The notes under the pieces are model-generated. The model was not told the origin of the DNA. It worked only from the letters and a program-made list of their open reading frames with translations, and made no database searches. A stretch of 28,063 nt of DNA, taken from contig JBFKAE010000020.1 in NCBI GenBank assembly GCA_041621755.1, positions 1 through 28,063 on the forward strand. The letters run 5' to 3'. The DNA is from Sphingosinicella sp041621755. Its GTDB lineage: Bacteria > Pseudomonadota > Alphaproteobacteria > Sphingomonadales > Sphingomonadaceae. Of this stretch, positions 7,489-15,183 are shown in pieces; the stretch's first letter is position 1; every line of letters starts with the position of its first letter. The translations under genes were made by a program, and so were the position numbers.

Positions 7489-8484
7489 GTGATGAAATTT
7501 TCCGGCAGGGTCGGCCTTGCGCTGTTGATCTGTTGCGCGCTTCCGGTTGCGGCGCATGCGCAGGGAGCGGAAGAATCCTGCGCTGTGACGCGCGACCCGA
7601 TGTCGTTGGCGCCGGGCGAATTCGTCTGGTCGCCGCAAGTGGCGCCGACGGGGCCGTTGTTCATCGTCATCAGCCTGCCGCAGCAGCGCGCCTTCGTCTA
7701 TCGCAACGGCGTGCAGATCGGGGTGTCCACCGTATCGACGGGCCGCAAGGGTTACGAGACGCCAACCGGGCTGTTTACGGTGCTGGAAAAGGACGCCGAT
7801 CACCGCTCCAACCTGTATGACGATGCGCCGATGCCCTTCATGCTGCGTTTGACCTGGGGCGGGGTTGCGATACATGCCGGGCGCGATCCCGGCTATCCGC
7901 AATCGCATGGCTGCATCCGCCTGCCGCTGGCATTTGCAAAGTCGCTGTTCGAGGCTGTGCCGCATGGAACGCAGGTCGTCGTGACCGATCGCGCCATTGA
8001 CCCGGGCCTGCGCGTAACGCCGACGATGTTTGCGCGCGGCAAAACCGTCACGACGAAAAGCAAGGGCGATCATTGGTCGCCGGAGCTTGCGCCGACCGGT
8101 CATGTGGCGATTGTCATCAGCGGCGCGGACCAGACATTGTCGGTCATGCGCGGTGGCGTCGAAATTGGCCGGACGCGGATCTGGATATCAGGGGATGAGC
8201 CGTTGCATACCCATGCCTTGATGTTGACCAAAAGCGATGCCAAAATCGACAGCGTGAAAAATGTGTCCGGTGCGGGCGCGTGGATGCTGATCGATTTGCC
8301 GGGTGACGCGGCATTGCCCGAGGAGGCGCGTCACAGCCATGATATCGACCGGATCGCAGTGCCGCCCGGCTTTTCGGCCCGATTGCGGGCGATTTTGAAG
8401 CCGGGAACGACGATGCTGATCAGCGATTTGCCCATGGATACGGCAGAAGCGCCGCAAGTGCGTTTGATTGGAGAAGGAAAGTGA
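7489..8484 (+). CDS. L,D-transpeptidase (YkuD) with a degenerate second repeat
   Basis: A ~331-residue exported peptidoglycan L,D-transpeptidase, which would make 3-3 cross-links or attach proteins to the wall. Numbering from the ATG at 7492: signal peptide about 1-23 ending AHA, then a YkuD domain about 45-167 with H128 and the catalytic SHGCIRL motif (H139, C141, R143). The second half (about 194-310) repeats the start of the first: WSPxxAPTG, IVIS and GVxIG recur at an offset of 149 residues, but no Cys/His active site follows. The GTG at 7489 is preferred because AAAGGAG lies nine bases upstream; the ATG at 7492 is three bases on. The stop overlaps the next gene's GTG. Confidence 0.93.
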   Translation: MMKFSGRVGLALLICCALPVAAHAQGAEESCAVTRDPMSLAPGEFVWSPQVAPTGPLFIVISLPQQRAFVYRNGVQIGVSTVSTGRKGYETPTGLFTVLEKDADHRSNLYDDAPMPFMLRLTWGGVAIHAGRDPGYPQSHGCIRLPLAFAKSLFEAVPHGTQVVVTDRAIDPGLRVTPTMFARGKTVTTKSKGDHWSPELAPTGHVAIVISGADQTLSVMRGGVEIGRTRIWISGDEPLHTHALMLTKSDAKIDSVKNVSGAGAWMLIDLPGDAALPEEARHSHDIDRIAVPPGFSARLRAILKPGTTMLISDLPMDTAEAPQVRLIGEGK

Positions 8485-9158
8485 CGAGGATCTTTGCTGT
8501 TGGCCTGTCTGTAATGGGATTGCTGGCGGGGTCGGTGTCGGCCGTGGCGGCGCCTGCCACGCTTGATCCGGCGCTTGCTGCCAAGGCGATATCCGTTGTC
8601 CGGTGTGCGCAGCGGTCAGGGGTTGGCGAAGATGCAAGGACGGTGACGATCATCGATTATGGCCGCGCGTCGCTTCGGCAACGGCTTTGGGTGATCGATA
8701 TTGCGACGGGCGAGGTGCTGATCGAGGATTATGTCGCGCATGGCCGCAACAGCGGCGGCAATATGGCGCGCGACTTTTCGAACCGCATGAACAGCCGCCA
8801 AACCAGCCTTGGCCTGTTTCTGACAGCAGAGACATATGTTGGGCAGAATGGCTATTCGCTGCGGCTCGACGGGTTGGTGCCGGGGGTCAATGATGCGGCG
8901 CGGGCGCGGGCCATCGTCATGCACGGCGCGCCCTATGTCGATCCGGCGGCAGGTGCGCGACAGGGCCGGTTGGGACGCAGCTGGGGCTGTCCGGCGGTGC
9001 GCAGCGCGATTGCCCGCGGGCTGATCGATACGATCAAGGGTGGCAATTTCGTTTATGCCTCTTACCCGGGCAGCGACTGGGCGGAATCCTCGCCTTATGG
9101 CGCGTGCGTGGTGACAGCCGAAAATCGCATGGTTGGTGAAATGCGCGATGCGCGCTAA
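8481..9158 (+). CDS. Murein L,D-transpeptidase catalytic domain protein (YkuD_2 type)
   Basis: A 225-residue exported protein of the second L,D-transpeptidase-like family (YkuD_2), distinct in sequence from the gene before it. A signal peptide ends near residue 24 (VAA). Conserved features are the YVAHGRNSGG segment with H87, H148 in VMHGAPY, and the nucleophile C170 in RSWGCPAV, where the first gene has SHGCIRL. The start is a GTG overlapping the previous stop in GTGA, with GAAGGAAA just upstream, so the pair is probably translationally coupled. Its enzymatic role is inferred from the conserved Cys/His arrangement; family members are poorly characterised. Confidence 0.9.
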   Translation: MTRIFAVGLSVMGLLAGSVSAVAAPATLDPALAAKAISVVRCAQRSGVGEDARTVTIIDYGRASLRQRLWVIDIATGEVLIEDYVAHGRNSGGNMARDFSNRMNSRQTSLGLFLTAETYVGQNGYSLRLDGLVPGVNDAARARAIVMHGAPYVDPAAGARQGRLGRSWGCPAVRSAIARGLIDTIKGGNFVYASYPGSDWAESSPYGACVVTAENRMVGEMRDAR

Positions 9159-9167
9159 ACAGGTGTT

Positions 9168-9986
9168 ATGAACATCGAGACTTTGAATATCGCAACCGAT
9201 GCTTCGGGCATCAAAGTGCACGGACCCGAGGCGTTCGAAGGCATGCGCCGCGCCGGACGGCTTGCCGCTGAAGCGCTGGATATGCTTGTGCCGCACGTCG
9301 TTCCGGGCGCGCGGACCATCGATCTTGACGATATGGTTTATGAATTCGTGAAGGCGCGCGGCGCGATTCCCGCGACGGTTTTCTATCGCGGCTATTCGCA
9401 TTCAAGCTGTATCAGCATCAATCACGTCGTTTGCCACGGTATTCCGTCGACCAAGCGGCTGGCGAAGGGCGATATTGCCAATATCGATATCACCGTCATC
9501 GTCGATGGCTGGCACGGCGATACCAGCCGTATGTTTCTGGTCGGCGATGTGCCGATCAAGGCGCGGCGGCTTGTCGATATTACCTATGAGTGCCTGATGC
9601 GCGGCATTGAAGCGGCGAAACCCGGTGCGCGGCTGGGCGATATCGGTCACGCCATACAGACCTATGCCGAAAGCCAGCGCTGCGGGATTGTCCGCGATTT
9701 TTGCGGGCATGGTCTTGGCCAGCAATTCCATGACGAACCGAGCGTCGTCCATGTCGGCAAGCCCGGCCGTGGTGTCGAGTTGAAGTCCGGCATGTTTTTC
9801 ACCATCGAGCCGATGATCAACCTTGGACGACCTGATGTCAAAATCCTTGATGATGGCTGGACGGCGGTGACACGCGACCGGTCGCTGTCGGCGCAGTTTG
9901 AACATTCGATCGGCATTACCGAGGACGGCGCGGAAATCTTTACGAAGTCGCCCGGCGGTTTCGACCACCCGCCTTACGCCACCTGA
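9168..9986 (+). CDS. map: Type I methionine aminopeptidase
   Basis: A 272-residue cytoplasmic dimetal enzyme that removes the initiator Met from new proteins. All five metal ligands can be aligned with E. coli Map: D107 and D118 (NIDITV and HGDTS), H181 (GHGLG), E214 (FTIEP) and E245 (FEHSI). The substrate-contacting H90 is in VVCHGIP. It starts nine bases after the transpeptidase gene with AGGTG as ribosome-binding site and ends seven bases before argE, so it probably belongs to the same transcript. It lacks the N-terminal zinc-finger extension seen in some homologues. The call is secure. Confidence 0.96.
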   Translation: MNIETLNIATDASGIKVHGPEAFEGMRRAGRLAAEALDMLVPHVVPGARTIDLDDMVYEFVKARGAIPATVFYRGYSHSSCISINHVVCHGIPSTKRLAKGDIANIDITVIVDGWHGDTSRMFLVGDVPIKARRLVDITYECLMRGIEAAKPGARLGDIGHAIQTYAESQRCGIVRDFCGHGLGQQFHDEPSVVHVGKPGRGVELKSGMFFTIEPMINLGRPDVKILDDGWTAVTRDRSLSAQFEHSIGITEDGAEIFTKSPGGFDHPPYAT

Positions 9987-9993
9987 TCTGCAT

Positions 9994-11163
9994 ATGGGGG
10001 CGACTGCGGAGGAACTGAGCGTCAAGGCGACCGACATGCTCGCGCGGCTTGTGGCTTTTGACACGACGTCACGACTTTCCAATCTGGCGCTGATTGAATG
10101 TGTCGAGGCGGAGCTTGCAAAACTTGGCGCGCCGTCGTGGCGCGTCGAAAACAGCGACGGCAGCAAGGCCAATCTCTATGCGACGCTTGGCCCGCCCGTT
10201 GAAGGCGGGGTCGTGCTGTCGGGACACACGGACGTGGTTCCGGTCGACGGGCAGAACTGGACCAGCGACCCCTTTACCCTGACACGGCGCGGGGAGCGGC
10301 TGTTTGGCCGTGGCGCGTCCGATATGAAGGGGTTCCTGGCGCTGGCGCTTGCTGCTGCGCCGGATTTTGTCGGCCTGAAACGCCCCGTTCATCTGGCCTT
10401 TTCCTATGACGAGGAAGTCGGTTGCATCGGCGCGCCCTCGATGATCCGTGAAATGGCGGCGAATCTGCCGAAATCCGCCTGTGTCATCGTCGGTGAACCC
10501 ACCAGCATGAACGTGGTCAGCGGCCATAAAGGGATTTCAACCTATCTTGTCACCGTCAAGGGCCACGAGGCGCATTCGAGCCTGACGCATCATGGCGTCT
10601 CGGCGAACATGGCGGCGATCCGGTTGATGCACAGTCTTGTCGAGCTTTCGGAACAGCTTGAGCGGGACGCCGATCCCGAATCGCCGTTTGATCCCAAACA
10701 CGCGACGCTGACCATCGGTCAGATCAACGGCGGTACGGCGGTCAATATATTGGCGCGCGAATGCGTTTTCGCCTTTGATTTGCGCGTGCCGCCCGATGTT
10801 GACCCGGTCGAGGTGCTCGAACCCTTTCACGCCGAGGTGCAGGCGATGGATGCGGCGCTCAAGTCCCGCTATCAGGATGCTGGCGCAACGATCGTCAAAA
10901 GGTCGGGGTCGCCGCCGTGCAGACCCGAGCATGACGGGGTCGCAGAGCGTTTCGTGCGCCGCCTTGCCGGCGATAACGGCCCGCCGCGCGTTGTGTCCTA
11001 CGCTGCCGAAGCCGGGCAGTTTCAGGAGGCGGGGTTTTCGACCGTCATTTGCGGTCCGGGCTCGATCGAACAGGCGCACCAGCCCGATGAATATGTCGAT
11101 ATCAGCCAGATCGAACGCGGCGCGGCATTCATGGTGCGGCTTGCCGAGGCGCTGGTGCAATAG
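9994..11163 (+). CDS. argE: Acetylornithine deacetylase (M20 family)
   Basis: A 389-residue M20 metallohydrolase that releases acetate from N-acetylornithine in arginine synthesis. Metal-site residues are visible as H78 and D80 (SGHTDVVPV), D110 (GRGASDMKG), the general base E140 or E141 (YDEEVG), E168 (VGEPT) and the C-terminal His in QAHQPDEYV. The bridging dimerisation domain lies around residues 185-295 (GHEAHSS). The frame is open back to 9898, but those codons overlap map, so I start at the ATG at 9994. This start has no clear Shine-Dalgarno. Related M20 deacylases such as DapE are possible, but the GKGIS-like GHKGIST and PDEYVDI segments fit ArgE best. Confidence 0.92.
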   Translation: MGATAEELSVKATDMLARLVAFDTTSRLSNLALIECVEAELAKLGAPSWRVENSDGSKANLYATLGPPVEGGVVLSGHTDVVPVDGQNWTSDPFTLTRRGERLFGRGASDMKGFLALALAAAPDFVGLKRPVHLAFSYDEEVGCIGAPSMIREMAANLPKSACVIVGEPTSMNVVSGHKGISTYLVTVKGHEAHSSLTHHGVSANMAAIRLMHSLVELSEQLERDADPESPFDPKHATLTIGQINGGTAVNILARECVFAFDLRVPPDVDPVEVLEPFHAEVQAMDAALKSRYQDAGATIVKRSGSPPCRPEHDGVAERFVRRLAGDNGPPRVVSYAAEAGQFQEAGFSTVICGPGSIEQAHQPDEYVDISQIERGAAFMVRLAEALVQ

Positions 11164-11200
11164 GGACCGAAACGGGCTGACACTGCCGGACAATCGCTTT

Positions 11201-11902
11201 ATGAGTAAGCGCATGGCAGAACAGGAAAAAATCGGATATCAGGCAGGTCATCGCGAACGCATGCGGGTCAGAATGCTGACCGGCGGCGCGGAGGCCTTTC
11301 ACGATTACGAATTGCTTGAATATATGCTTGGCTTTGCGATCCCGCGCCGTGACACCAAGCGGCTTTCAAAGCGCCTGATCGCGCGCTTCGGGACGTATTC
11401 GGCGGTGCTGACCGCAGATCCCGACGACCTGCGCAAGGAAGACGGTGTCGGCGAGACGGTCATCGCCGCGATTAAATTCGTGCAGGCCTCGGCGCTGCGT
11501 ATGCTGCAGGCGGGGGTCAAGGGGCGGCCGGTGCTGGCGGGCTGGCAGGCGCTGACGGATTATCTTCATGCCGATATGGCGCATCTCGGGCGCGAGCGGT
11601 TTCGCGTGCTGTTTCTCGATTCCAAAAACGTGCTCATTCGCGATGAAGCCATGTCCGAAGGCACGGTCAACCAGACCTCGGTGCATGTGCGTGAAATCAT
11701 GAAGTGCGCGCTCGATTCCGGGGCGACAGCGATCATCCTGGTGCACAATCACCCATCGGGAAACCCGAAGCCGAGTCGCGACGATATCCAGCTGACAGGT
11801 CAGGTCCGCGACGTCGCGCGCGGGCTTGGCATAGCGCTTCACGATCATGTCATCATCGGTCGCGATGGCCATTCCAGCTTCAAGGCGCTCGGCCTGCTCT
11901 AG
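11201..11902 (+). CDS. radC: RadC-family JAB/JAMM-domain protein
   Basis: A 233-residue RadC (YicR) family protein. Helix-hairpin-helix-like sequence lies near residues 78-92 (KEDGVGETVIAAIK). It is followed by the JAMM metal site HNHPSGNPKPSRDD, with H182, H184 and D195. The family was once linked to DNA repair, but that is not supported by later work and its role is unsettled. Here it sits among core metabolic genes rather than on a mobile element. I start at the ATG at 11201; an ATG at 11213 is also possible. The long in-frame extension back to 10775 overlaps argE and is rejected. Confidence 0.93.
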   Translation: MSKRMAEQEKIGYQAGHRERMRVRMLTGGAEAFHDYELLEYMLGFAIPRRDTKRLSKRLIARFGTYSAVLTADPDDLRKEDGVGETVIAAIKFVQASALRMLQAGVKGRPVLAGWQALTDYLHADMAHLGRERFRVLFLDSKNVLIRDEAMSEGTVNQTSVHVREIMKCALDSGATAIILVHNHPSGNPKPSRDDIQLTGQVRDVARGLGIALHDHVIIGRDGHSSFKALGLL

Positions 11903-11955
11903 CGGTTTTGCGATTCGTCTGCTAACCGCGCGGCTCAATTACAGGAGCCCGCCCC

Positions 11956-13260
11956 ATGATTCCCCGTTACAGTCGCCCCGAAATGACCAAAATCTGGGAA
12001 CCCGAGACGCGTTTCCAGATCTGGTTCGAGATCGAGGCGCACGCGATGGACGCGCTTGTCGAACTGGGCGTCGTCCCTGCCGACGCGGCAAAGGCGGTCT
12101 GGGAACGCGGCGGATTTGACGTTGAACGCATCGACGAGATCGAACGCGAGGTAAAGCACGACGTCATCGCCTTTCTGACCAGCCTTGCCGAACATGTCGG
12201 GGAAGAAGCACGCTTTGTGCATCAGGGCATGACCAGTTCCGACGTACTCGACACGTGTCTTAGCGTTCAGCTTGTGCGCGCGGCAGACTTGCTGATCGCC
12301 GATCTTGATGGCCTGCTGGCCGCGATCAAGCGCCGGGCGCTTGAACACAAGATGACGCCGACAATGGGCCGCAGCCACGGTATCCATGCCGAGCCGACGA
12401 CCTTTGGCCTGAAACTGGCGCAAGCCTACGCCGAATTCGACCGCTGCCGCGCGCGCATGGTCGCTGCGCGTGAGGAAATCGCCACCTGCGCGATTTCGGG
12501 CGCGGTTGGCACCTTCGCCAATATCGACCCGCGCGTCGAAGAACATGTCGCCAAGGCGATGGGTCTTGCGATTGAGCCGGTGTCAACGCAGGTCATTCCG
12601 CGCGACCGCCACGCGATGTTCTTTGCAACGCTTGGTGTTGTCGCGTCGTCGGTCGAACGCCTGGCAACCGAAGTCCGGCATTTGCAGCGCACAGAAGTGC
12701 TTGAGGCCGAGGAATATTTCTCGCCGGGGCAAAAAGGCTCGTCGGCCATGCCGCACAAGCGCAATCCGGTGCTGACCGAAAATCTGACCGGCCTTGCGCG
12801 ATTGGTGCGCGGCTATGCGATGCCGGCGATGGAGAATGTTGCGCTCTGGCATGAGCGCGATATTTCGCATTCGTCGGTTGAACGCATGATCGGGCCGGAT
12901 GCGACCGTTACGCTCGACTTTGCGTTGGTGCGGCTGACCGGCGTCATCGACAAATTGCTGATCTATCCAGAGCGCATGGAAAAGAACCTCAACAAAATGG
13001 GCGGGCTTATCCATTCGCAGCGCGTGCTGCTGGCGCTGACACAGGCGGGGATCAGCCGCGAGGACAGTTATCGCCTTGTCCAGCGCAACGCCATGAAGGT
13101 CTGGGAATCGGACGGCGCGCTGCAATTGCTTGACCTGTTGAAGGCCGATGCGCAGGTTTCAGAGAAGCTGTCCGAGGCGCAGCTCGAAAGCCTGTTCGAC
13201 CTTGGTTACCACTTCAAGCATGTCGATACGGTGTTTGCGCGGGTGTTCGGCAAAGGCTGA
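11956..13260 (+). CDS. purB: Adenylosuccinate lyase
   Basis: A 434-residue fumarase/aspartase-superfamily enzyme that acts twice in purine synthesis, cleaving SAICAR and adenylosuccinate with release of fumarate. The superfamily signature SSAMPHKRNP is at residues 262-271, with the catalytic flexible-loop Ser. H141 lies in GRSHGIHAEP and the TSSDVLDT segment at 93-100 binds substrate. Length matches the short bacterial/alphaproteobacterial form. The ATG at 11956 has a good AGGAG site eight to nine bases upstream. Some 53 bases separate it from radC, so an own promoter is possible. Confidence 0.97.
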   Translation: MIPRYSRPEMTKIWEPETRFQIWFEIEAHAMDALVELGVVPADAAKAVWERGGFDVERIDEIEREVKHDVIAFLTSLAEHVGEEARFVHQGMTSSDVLDTCLSVQLVRAADLLIADLDGLLAAIKRRALEHKMTPTMGRSHGIHAEPTTFGLKLAQAYAEFDRCRARMVAAREEIATCAISGAVGTFANIDPRVEEHVAKAMGLAIEPVSTQVIPRDRHAMFFATLGVVASSVERLATEVRHLQRTEVLEAEEYFSPGQKGSSAMPHKRNPVLTENLTGLARLVRGYAMPAMENVALWHERDISHSSVERMIGPDATVTLDFALVRLTGVIDKLLIYPERMEKNLNKMGGLIHSQRVLLALTQAGISREDSYRLVQRNAMKVWESDGALQLLDLLKADAQVSEKLSEAQLESLFDLGYHFKHVDTVFARVFGKG

Positions 13261-13275
13261 GCAACATTCGCTCAG
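13257..13275 (+). terminator. Hairpin at the end of purB
   Basis: CTGAGC (13257-13262, overlapping the stop codon) and GCTCAG (13270-13275) form a perfect six-base-pair stem with a seven-base loop. No U-tract follows, so at best this is a weak or Rho-assisted end or an mRNA-stabilising structure. Confidence 0.25.
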
Positions 13276-13313
13276 GGCTTGAACAGGGCCGGAATATATG
13301 GCTTGTTGGAACG

Positions 13314-13724
13314 ATGGAAAATCCAGACGAAAGCGGCAAAGTCGAACTTGATGACGCGGAATGGCGCGCGCGCCTGACCGATGTTCAATATGCCGTGTTG
13401 CGTCACGAAGCGACCGAACCCCCCGGATCGAGTCCGCTTAACGCCGAAAAGCGCGAAGGCGCATTTTTGTGCGCGGGCTGCGAGCAGGCGCTGTTCCTGT
13501 CCGACACCAAATATGAAAGCGGGTCGGGCTGGCCGAGCTTTTACGCGCCGATTGACGGAACGGTCGACACCACGACCGATCATAAGCTGCTTGTGCCGCG
13601 CACCGAAGTGCATTGCGGTCGTTGCGGCGGGCATCTGGGTCATGTTTTTGAAGACGGTCCCGCGCCAACGGGCCTGCGCTATTGCATGAACGGGGCCGCG
13701 CTGAAGTTCGCGCCGAAGGAATAA
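13314..13724 (+). CDS. msrB: Peptide-methionine (R)-S-oxide reductase
   Basis: A 136-residue MsrB that reduces the R form of methionine sulfoxide in proteins using thioredoxin. Four zinc-binding cysteines are present as two CxxC pairs, C53/C56 and C101/C104. The SGWPSF substrate loop is at about 71-76 and the catalytic C124 is in RYCMNG. Most homologues read RYCINS here, so MNG is a mild variation. No signal peptide is seen, so it acts in the cytoplasm. Neighbouring purB and the flavin reductase gene lie about 50 bases away on either side. The following gene is a disulfide-reductase homologue, which suggests a redox theme but does not prove it. Confidence 0.95.
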   Translation: MENPDESGKVELDDAEWRARLTDVQYAVLRHEATEPPGSSPLNAEKREGAFLCAGCEQALFLSDTKYESGSGWPSFYAPIDGTVDTTTDHKLLVPRTEVHCGRCGGHLGHVFEDGPAPTGLRYCMNGAALKFAPKE

Positions 13725-13728
13725 ATTA

Positions 13729-13750
13729 CCCCAAAATCGTAACATTGGGG
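13729..13750 (+). terminator. Hairpin after msrB
   Basis: CCCCAA (13729-13734) and TTGGGG (13745-13750) form a six-base-pair stem with a ten-base loop, starting five bases after the msrB stop codon. No run of T follows, so termination activity is uncertain. Confidence 0.25.
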
Positions 13751-13773
13751 CGGCTTCGTGCGTAAGGTGCCTT

Positions 13774-15183
13774 ATGAGCGACAGAAAATTCGACATCATT
13801 GTCATCGGCGCGGGTTCGGGCGGGCTGTCGGTTGCTGCGGGCGCCAGCCAGATGGGCGCGCGCGTCGCCCTGTTCGAAGCGGGCGAAATGGGGGGCGATT
13901 GCCTGAATGTTGGCTGCGTGCCGTCCAAGGCGTTGCTCGCCGCCGCGCATGCCGCACATGTGTTTCGGTCGAGCGCGGGCTTTGGCATTGCAGCGACCGA
14001 ACCCGAAATCGACTTTCCACGTGTCATGGCACATGTGCGCGAAGTCATTGCCGCCATCGAACCCAATGATTCGCAGGATCGGTTTGAAAGTCTTGGCGTT
14101 CACGTCGCTCGTGCACGGGCGCGTTTCGTCGGACCGGATACGATTGAAGCGGCGGGCGTACGCTATACGGCAAAGCGCTTTGTCATCGCCACAGGCTCGC
14201 GGCCCGCAATTTTGCCGATAGACGGGCTGTCGGAAGCACCCTTCCTTACCAATGAGACGATCTGGGATTTAAAGGTGCTGCCCGGTCACCTGATCGTGCT
14301 GGGCGGCGGCGCGATCGGCTGTGAAATGGCGCAGGCGTTTGTGCGCCTCGGTGCGAAGGTGACGATCGTCGAGGCGTTTTCGTTGCTGGGCAATGATGAT
14401 CCCGAACTCGTCAACGTTGTGCGCAAGCGCCTTGTTGCAGACGGCGTCGACGTTCGCGAAGGCCAATCCGCCGAACATATCGTGCAGACCGCAACCGGCA
14501 TACGCATCGACTTGAAAGACGGCGGCGTCGAAGGCTCGCATTTGCTGGTCGCGACGGGGCGCACGCCCAATGTCGATGATCTGGGGCTTGATACCGCGAA
14601 GGTTGAAACCGGCAAGCGTGGGATCAAAGTCGATGCCCGCCTGCGCACGAGCAATCGCAAGATCTTCGCCATTGGCGATTGTCGGGAAGGGCCGCAATTC
14701 ACCCACGCCGCGGGTTATGATGCCGGTATCGTTATTCGCAACATATTGTTCCGCCTGCCGTCGAAGGCAAAGTACGACGCCATGCCGTGGGCGACCTTCA
14801 CCGACCCCGAGCTTGCGCAGGTTGGCCTGACCGAGAAAAACGCGCGTGAAGCCTATGGCGACAAGGTCGAGATTTTCCGCTGGCCGTTTGCCGATAATGA
14901 CCGCGCGCAGGCCGAGCGGCGCACGGCGGGGCTTGTGAAGCTGGTCATGGCGGGCGGCATGCCGGTCGGCTGTGGCATTGTCGGGCCGGGCGCAGGCGAG
15001 CTGATCCATATATGGGCGCTGGCGCTTTCGGCGGGGATAAAGCCGGGCGCCATCGCATCGATGATCGCGCCCTATCCGACGCTTGGCGAAGTTTCGAAAC
15101 GTGCGGTCGGCAGCACCTATACGCCCAGGCTGTATTCGGCGCGTACGCGTGGTCTTGTCCGGTTGTTGCTGAAGCTGCCCTAA
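13774..15183 (+). CDS. FAD-dependent pyridine nucleotide-disulfide reductase homologue
   Basis: A 469-residue flavoprotein of the dihydrolipoamide dehydrogenase/mercuric reductase group. The FAD-binding GAGSGG is at 12-17, and the redox disulfide C43-x4-C48 lies in GGDCLNVGCVPSK. An NAD(P)-binding GGGAIGCE and the second FAD motif IFAIGDC follow, then the dimerisation domain. In the C-terminal active-site motif the usual HPT base is replaced: the sequence reads APYPTLGE, placing Tyr434 where lipoamide dehydrogenase has His, as in MerA. No N-terminal heavy-metal domain or C-terminal Cys pair is present, so it is not a typical mercuric reductase. The physiological substrate is unknown. The ATG at 13774 has AAGGTG upstream. 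Its stop overlaps the stop of the convergent SulP gene. Confidence 0.9.
   Translation: MSDRKFDIIVIGAGSGGLSVAAGASQMGARVALFEAGEMGGDCLNVGCVPSKALLAAAHAAHVFRSSAGFGIAATEPEIDFPRVMAHVREVIAAIEPNDSQDRFESLGVHVARARARFVGPDTIEAAGVRYTAKRFVIATGSRPAILPIDGLSEAPFLTNETIWDLKVLPGHLIVLGGGAIGCEMAQAFVRLGAKVTIVEAFSLLGNDDPELVNVVRKRLVADGVDVREGQSAEHIVQTATGIRIDLKDGGVEGSHLLVATGRTPNVDDLGLDTAKVETGKRGIKVDARLRTSNRKIFAIGDCREGPQFTHAAGYDAGIVIRNILFRLPSKAKYDAMPWATFTDPELAQVGLTEKNAREAYGDKVEIFRWPFADNDRAQAERRTAGLVKLVMAGGMPVGCGIVGPGAGELIHIWALALSAGIKPGAIASMIAPYPTLGEVSKRAVGSTYTPRLYSARTRGLVRLLLKLP

Noticed and set aside
9898..9993. Upstream in-frame extension of argE
   Set aside because: It overlaps the end of map, and the M20 family N-terminus begins at about 9994.
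11201..11902. RadC as a sign of a genomic island or anti-phage locus
   Set aside because: RadC-like genes do occur on mobile elements, but here it lies between argE and purB with no integrase, repeat or shift in composition.
11902..11929. GCGGTT/AACCGC inverted repeat after radC as a terminator
   Set aside because: The six-pair stem encloses a 16-base loop and no U-tract follows, so it is not a convincing intrinsic terminator.
13774..15183. Mercuric reductase / mercury-resistance locus
   Set aside because: Despite the PYPT Tyr, there is no NmerA domain, no C-terminal Cys pair and no merR, merT or merP gene nearby.
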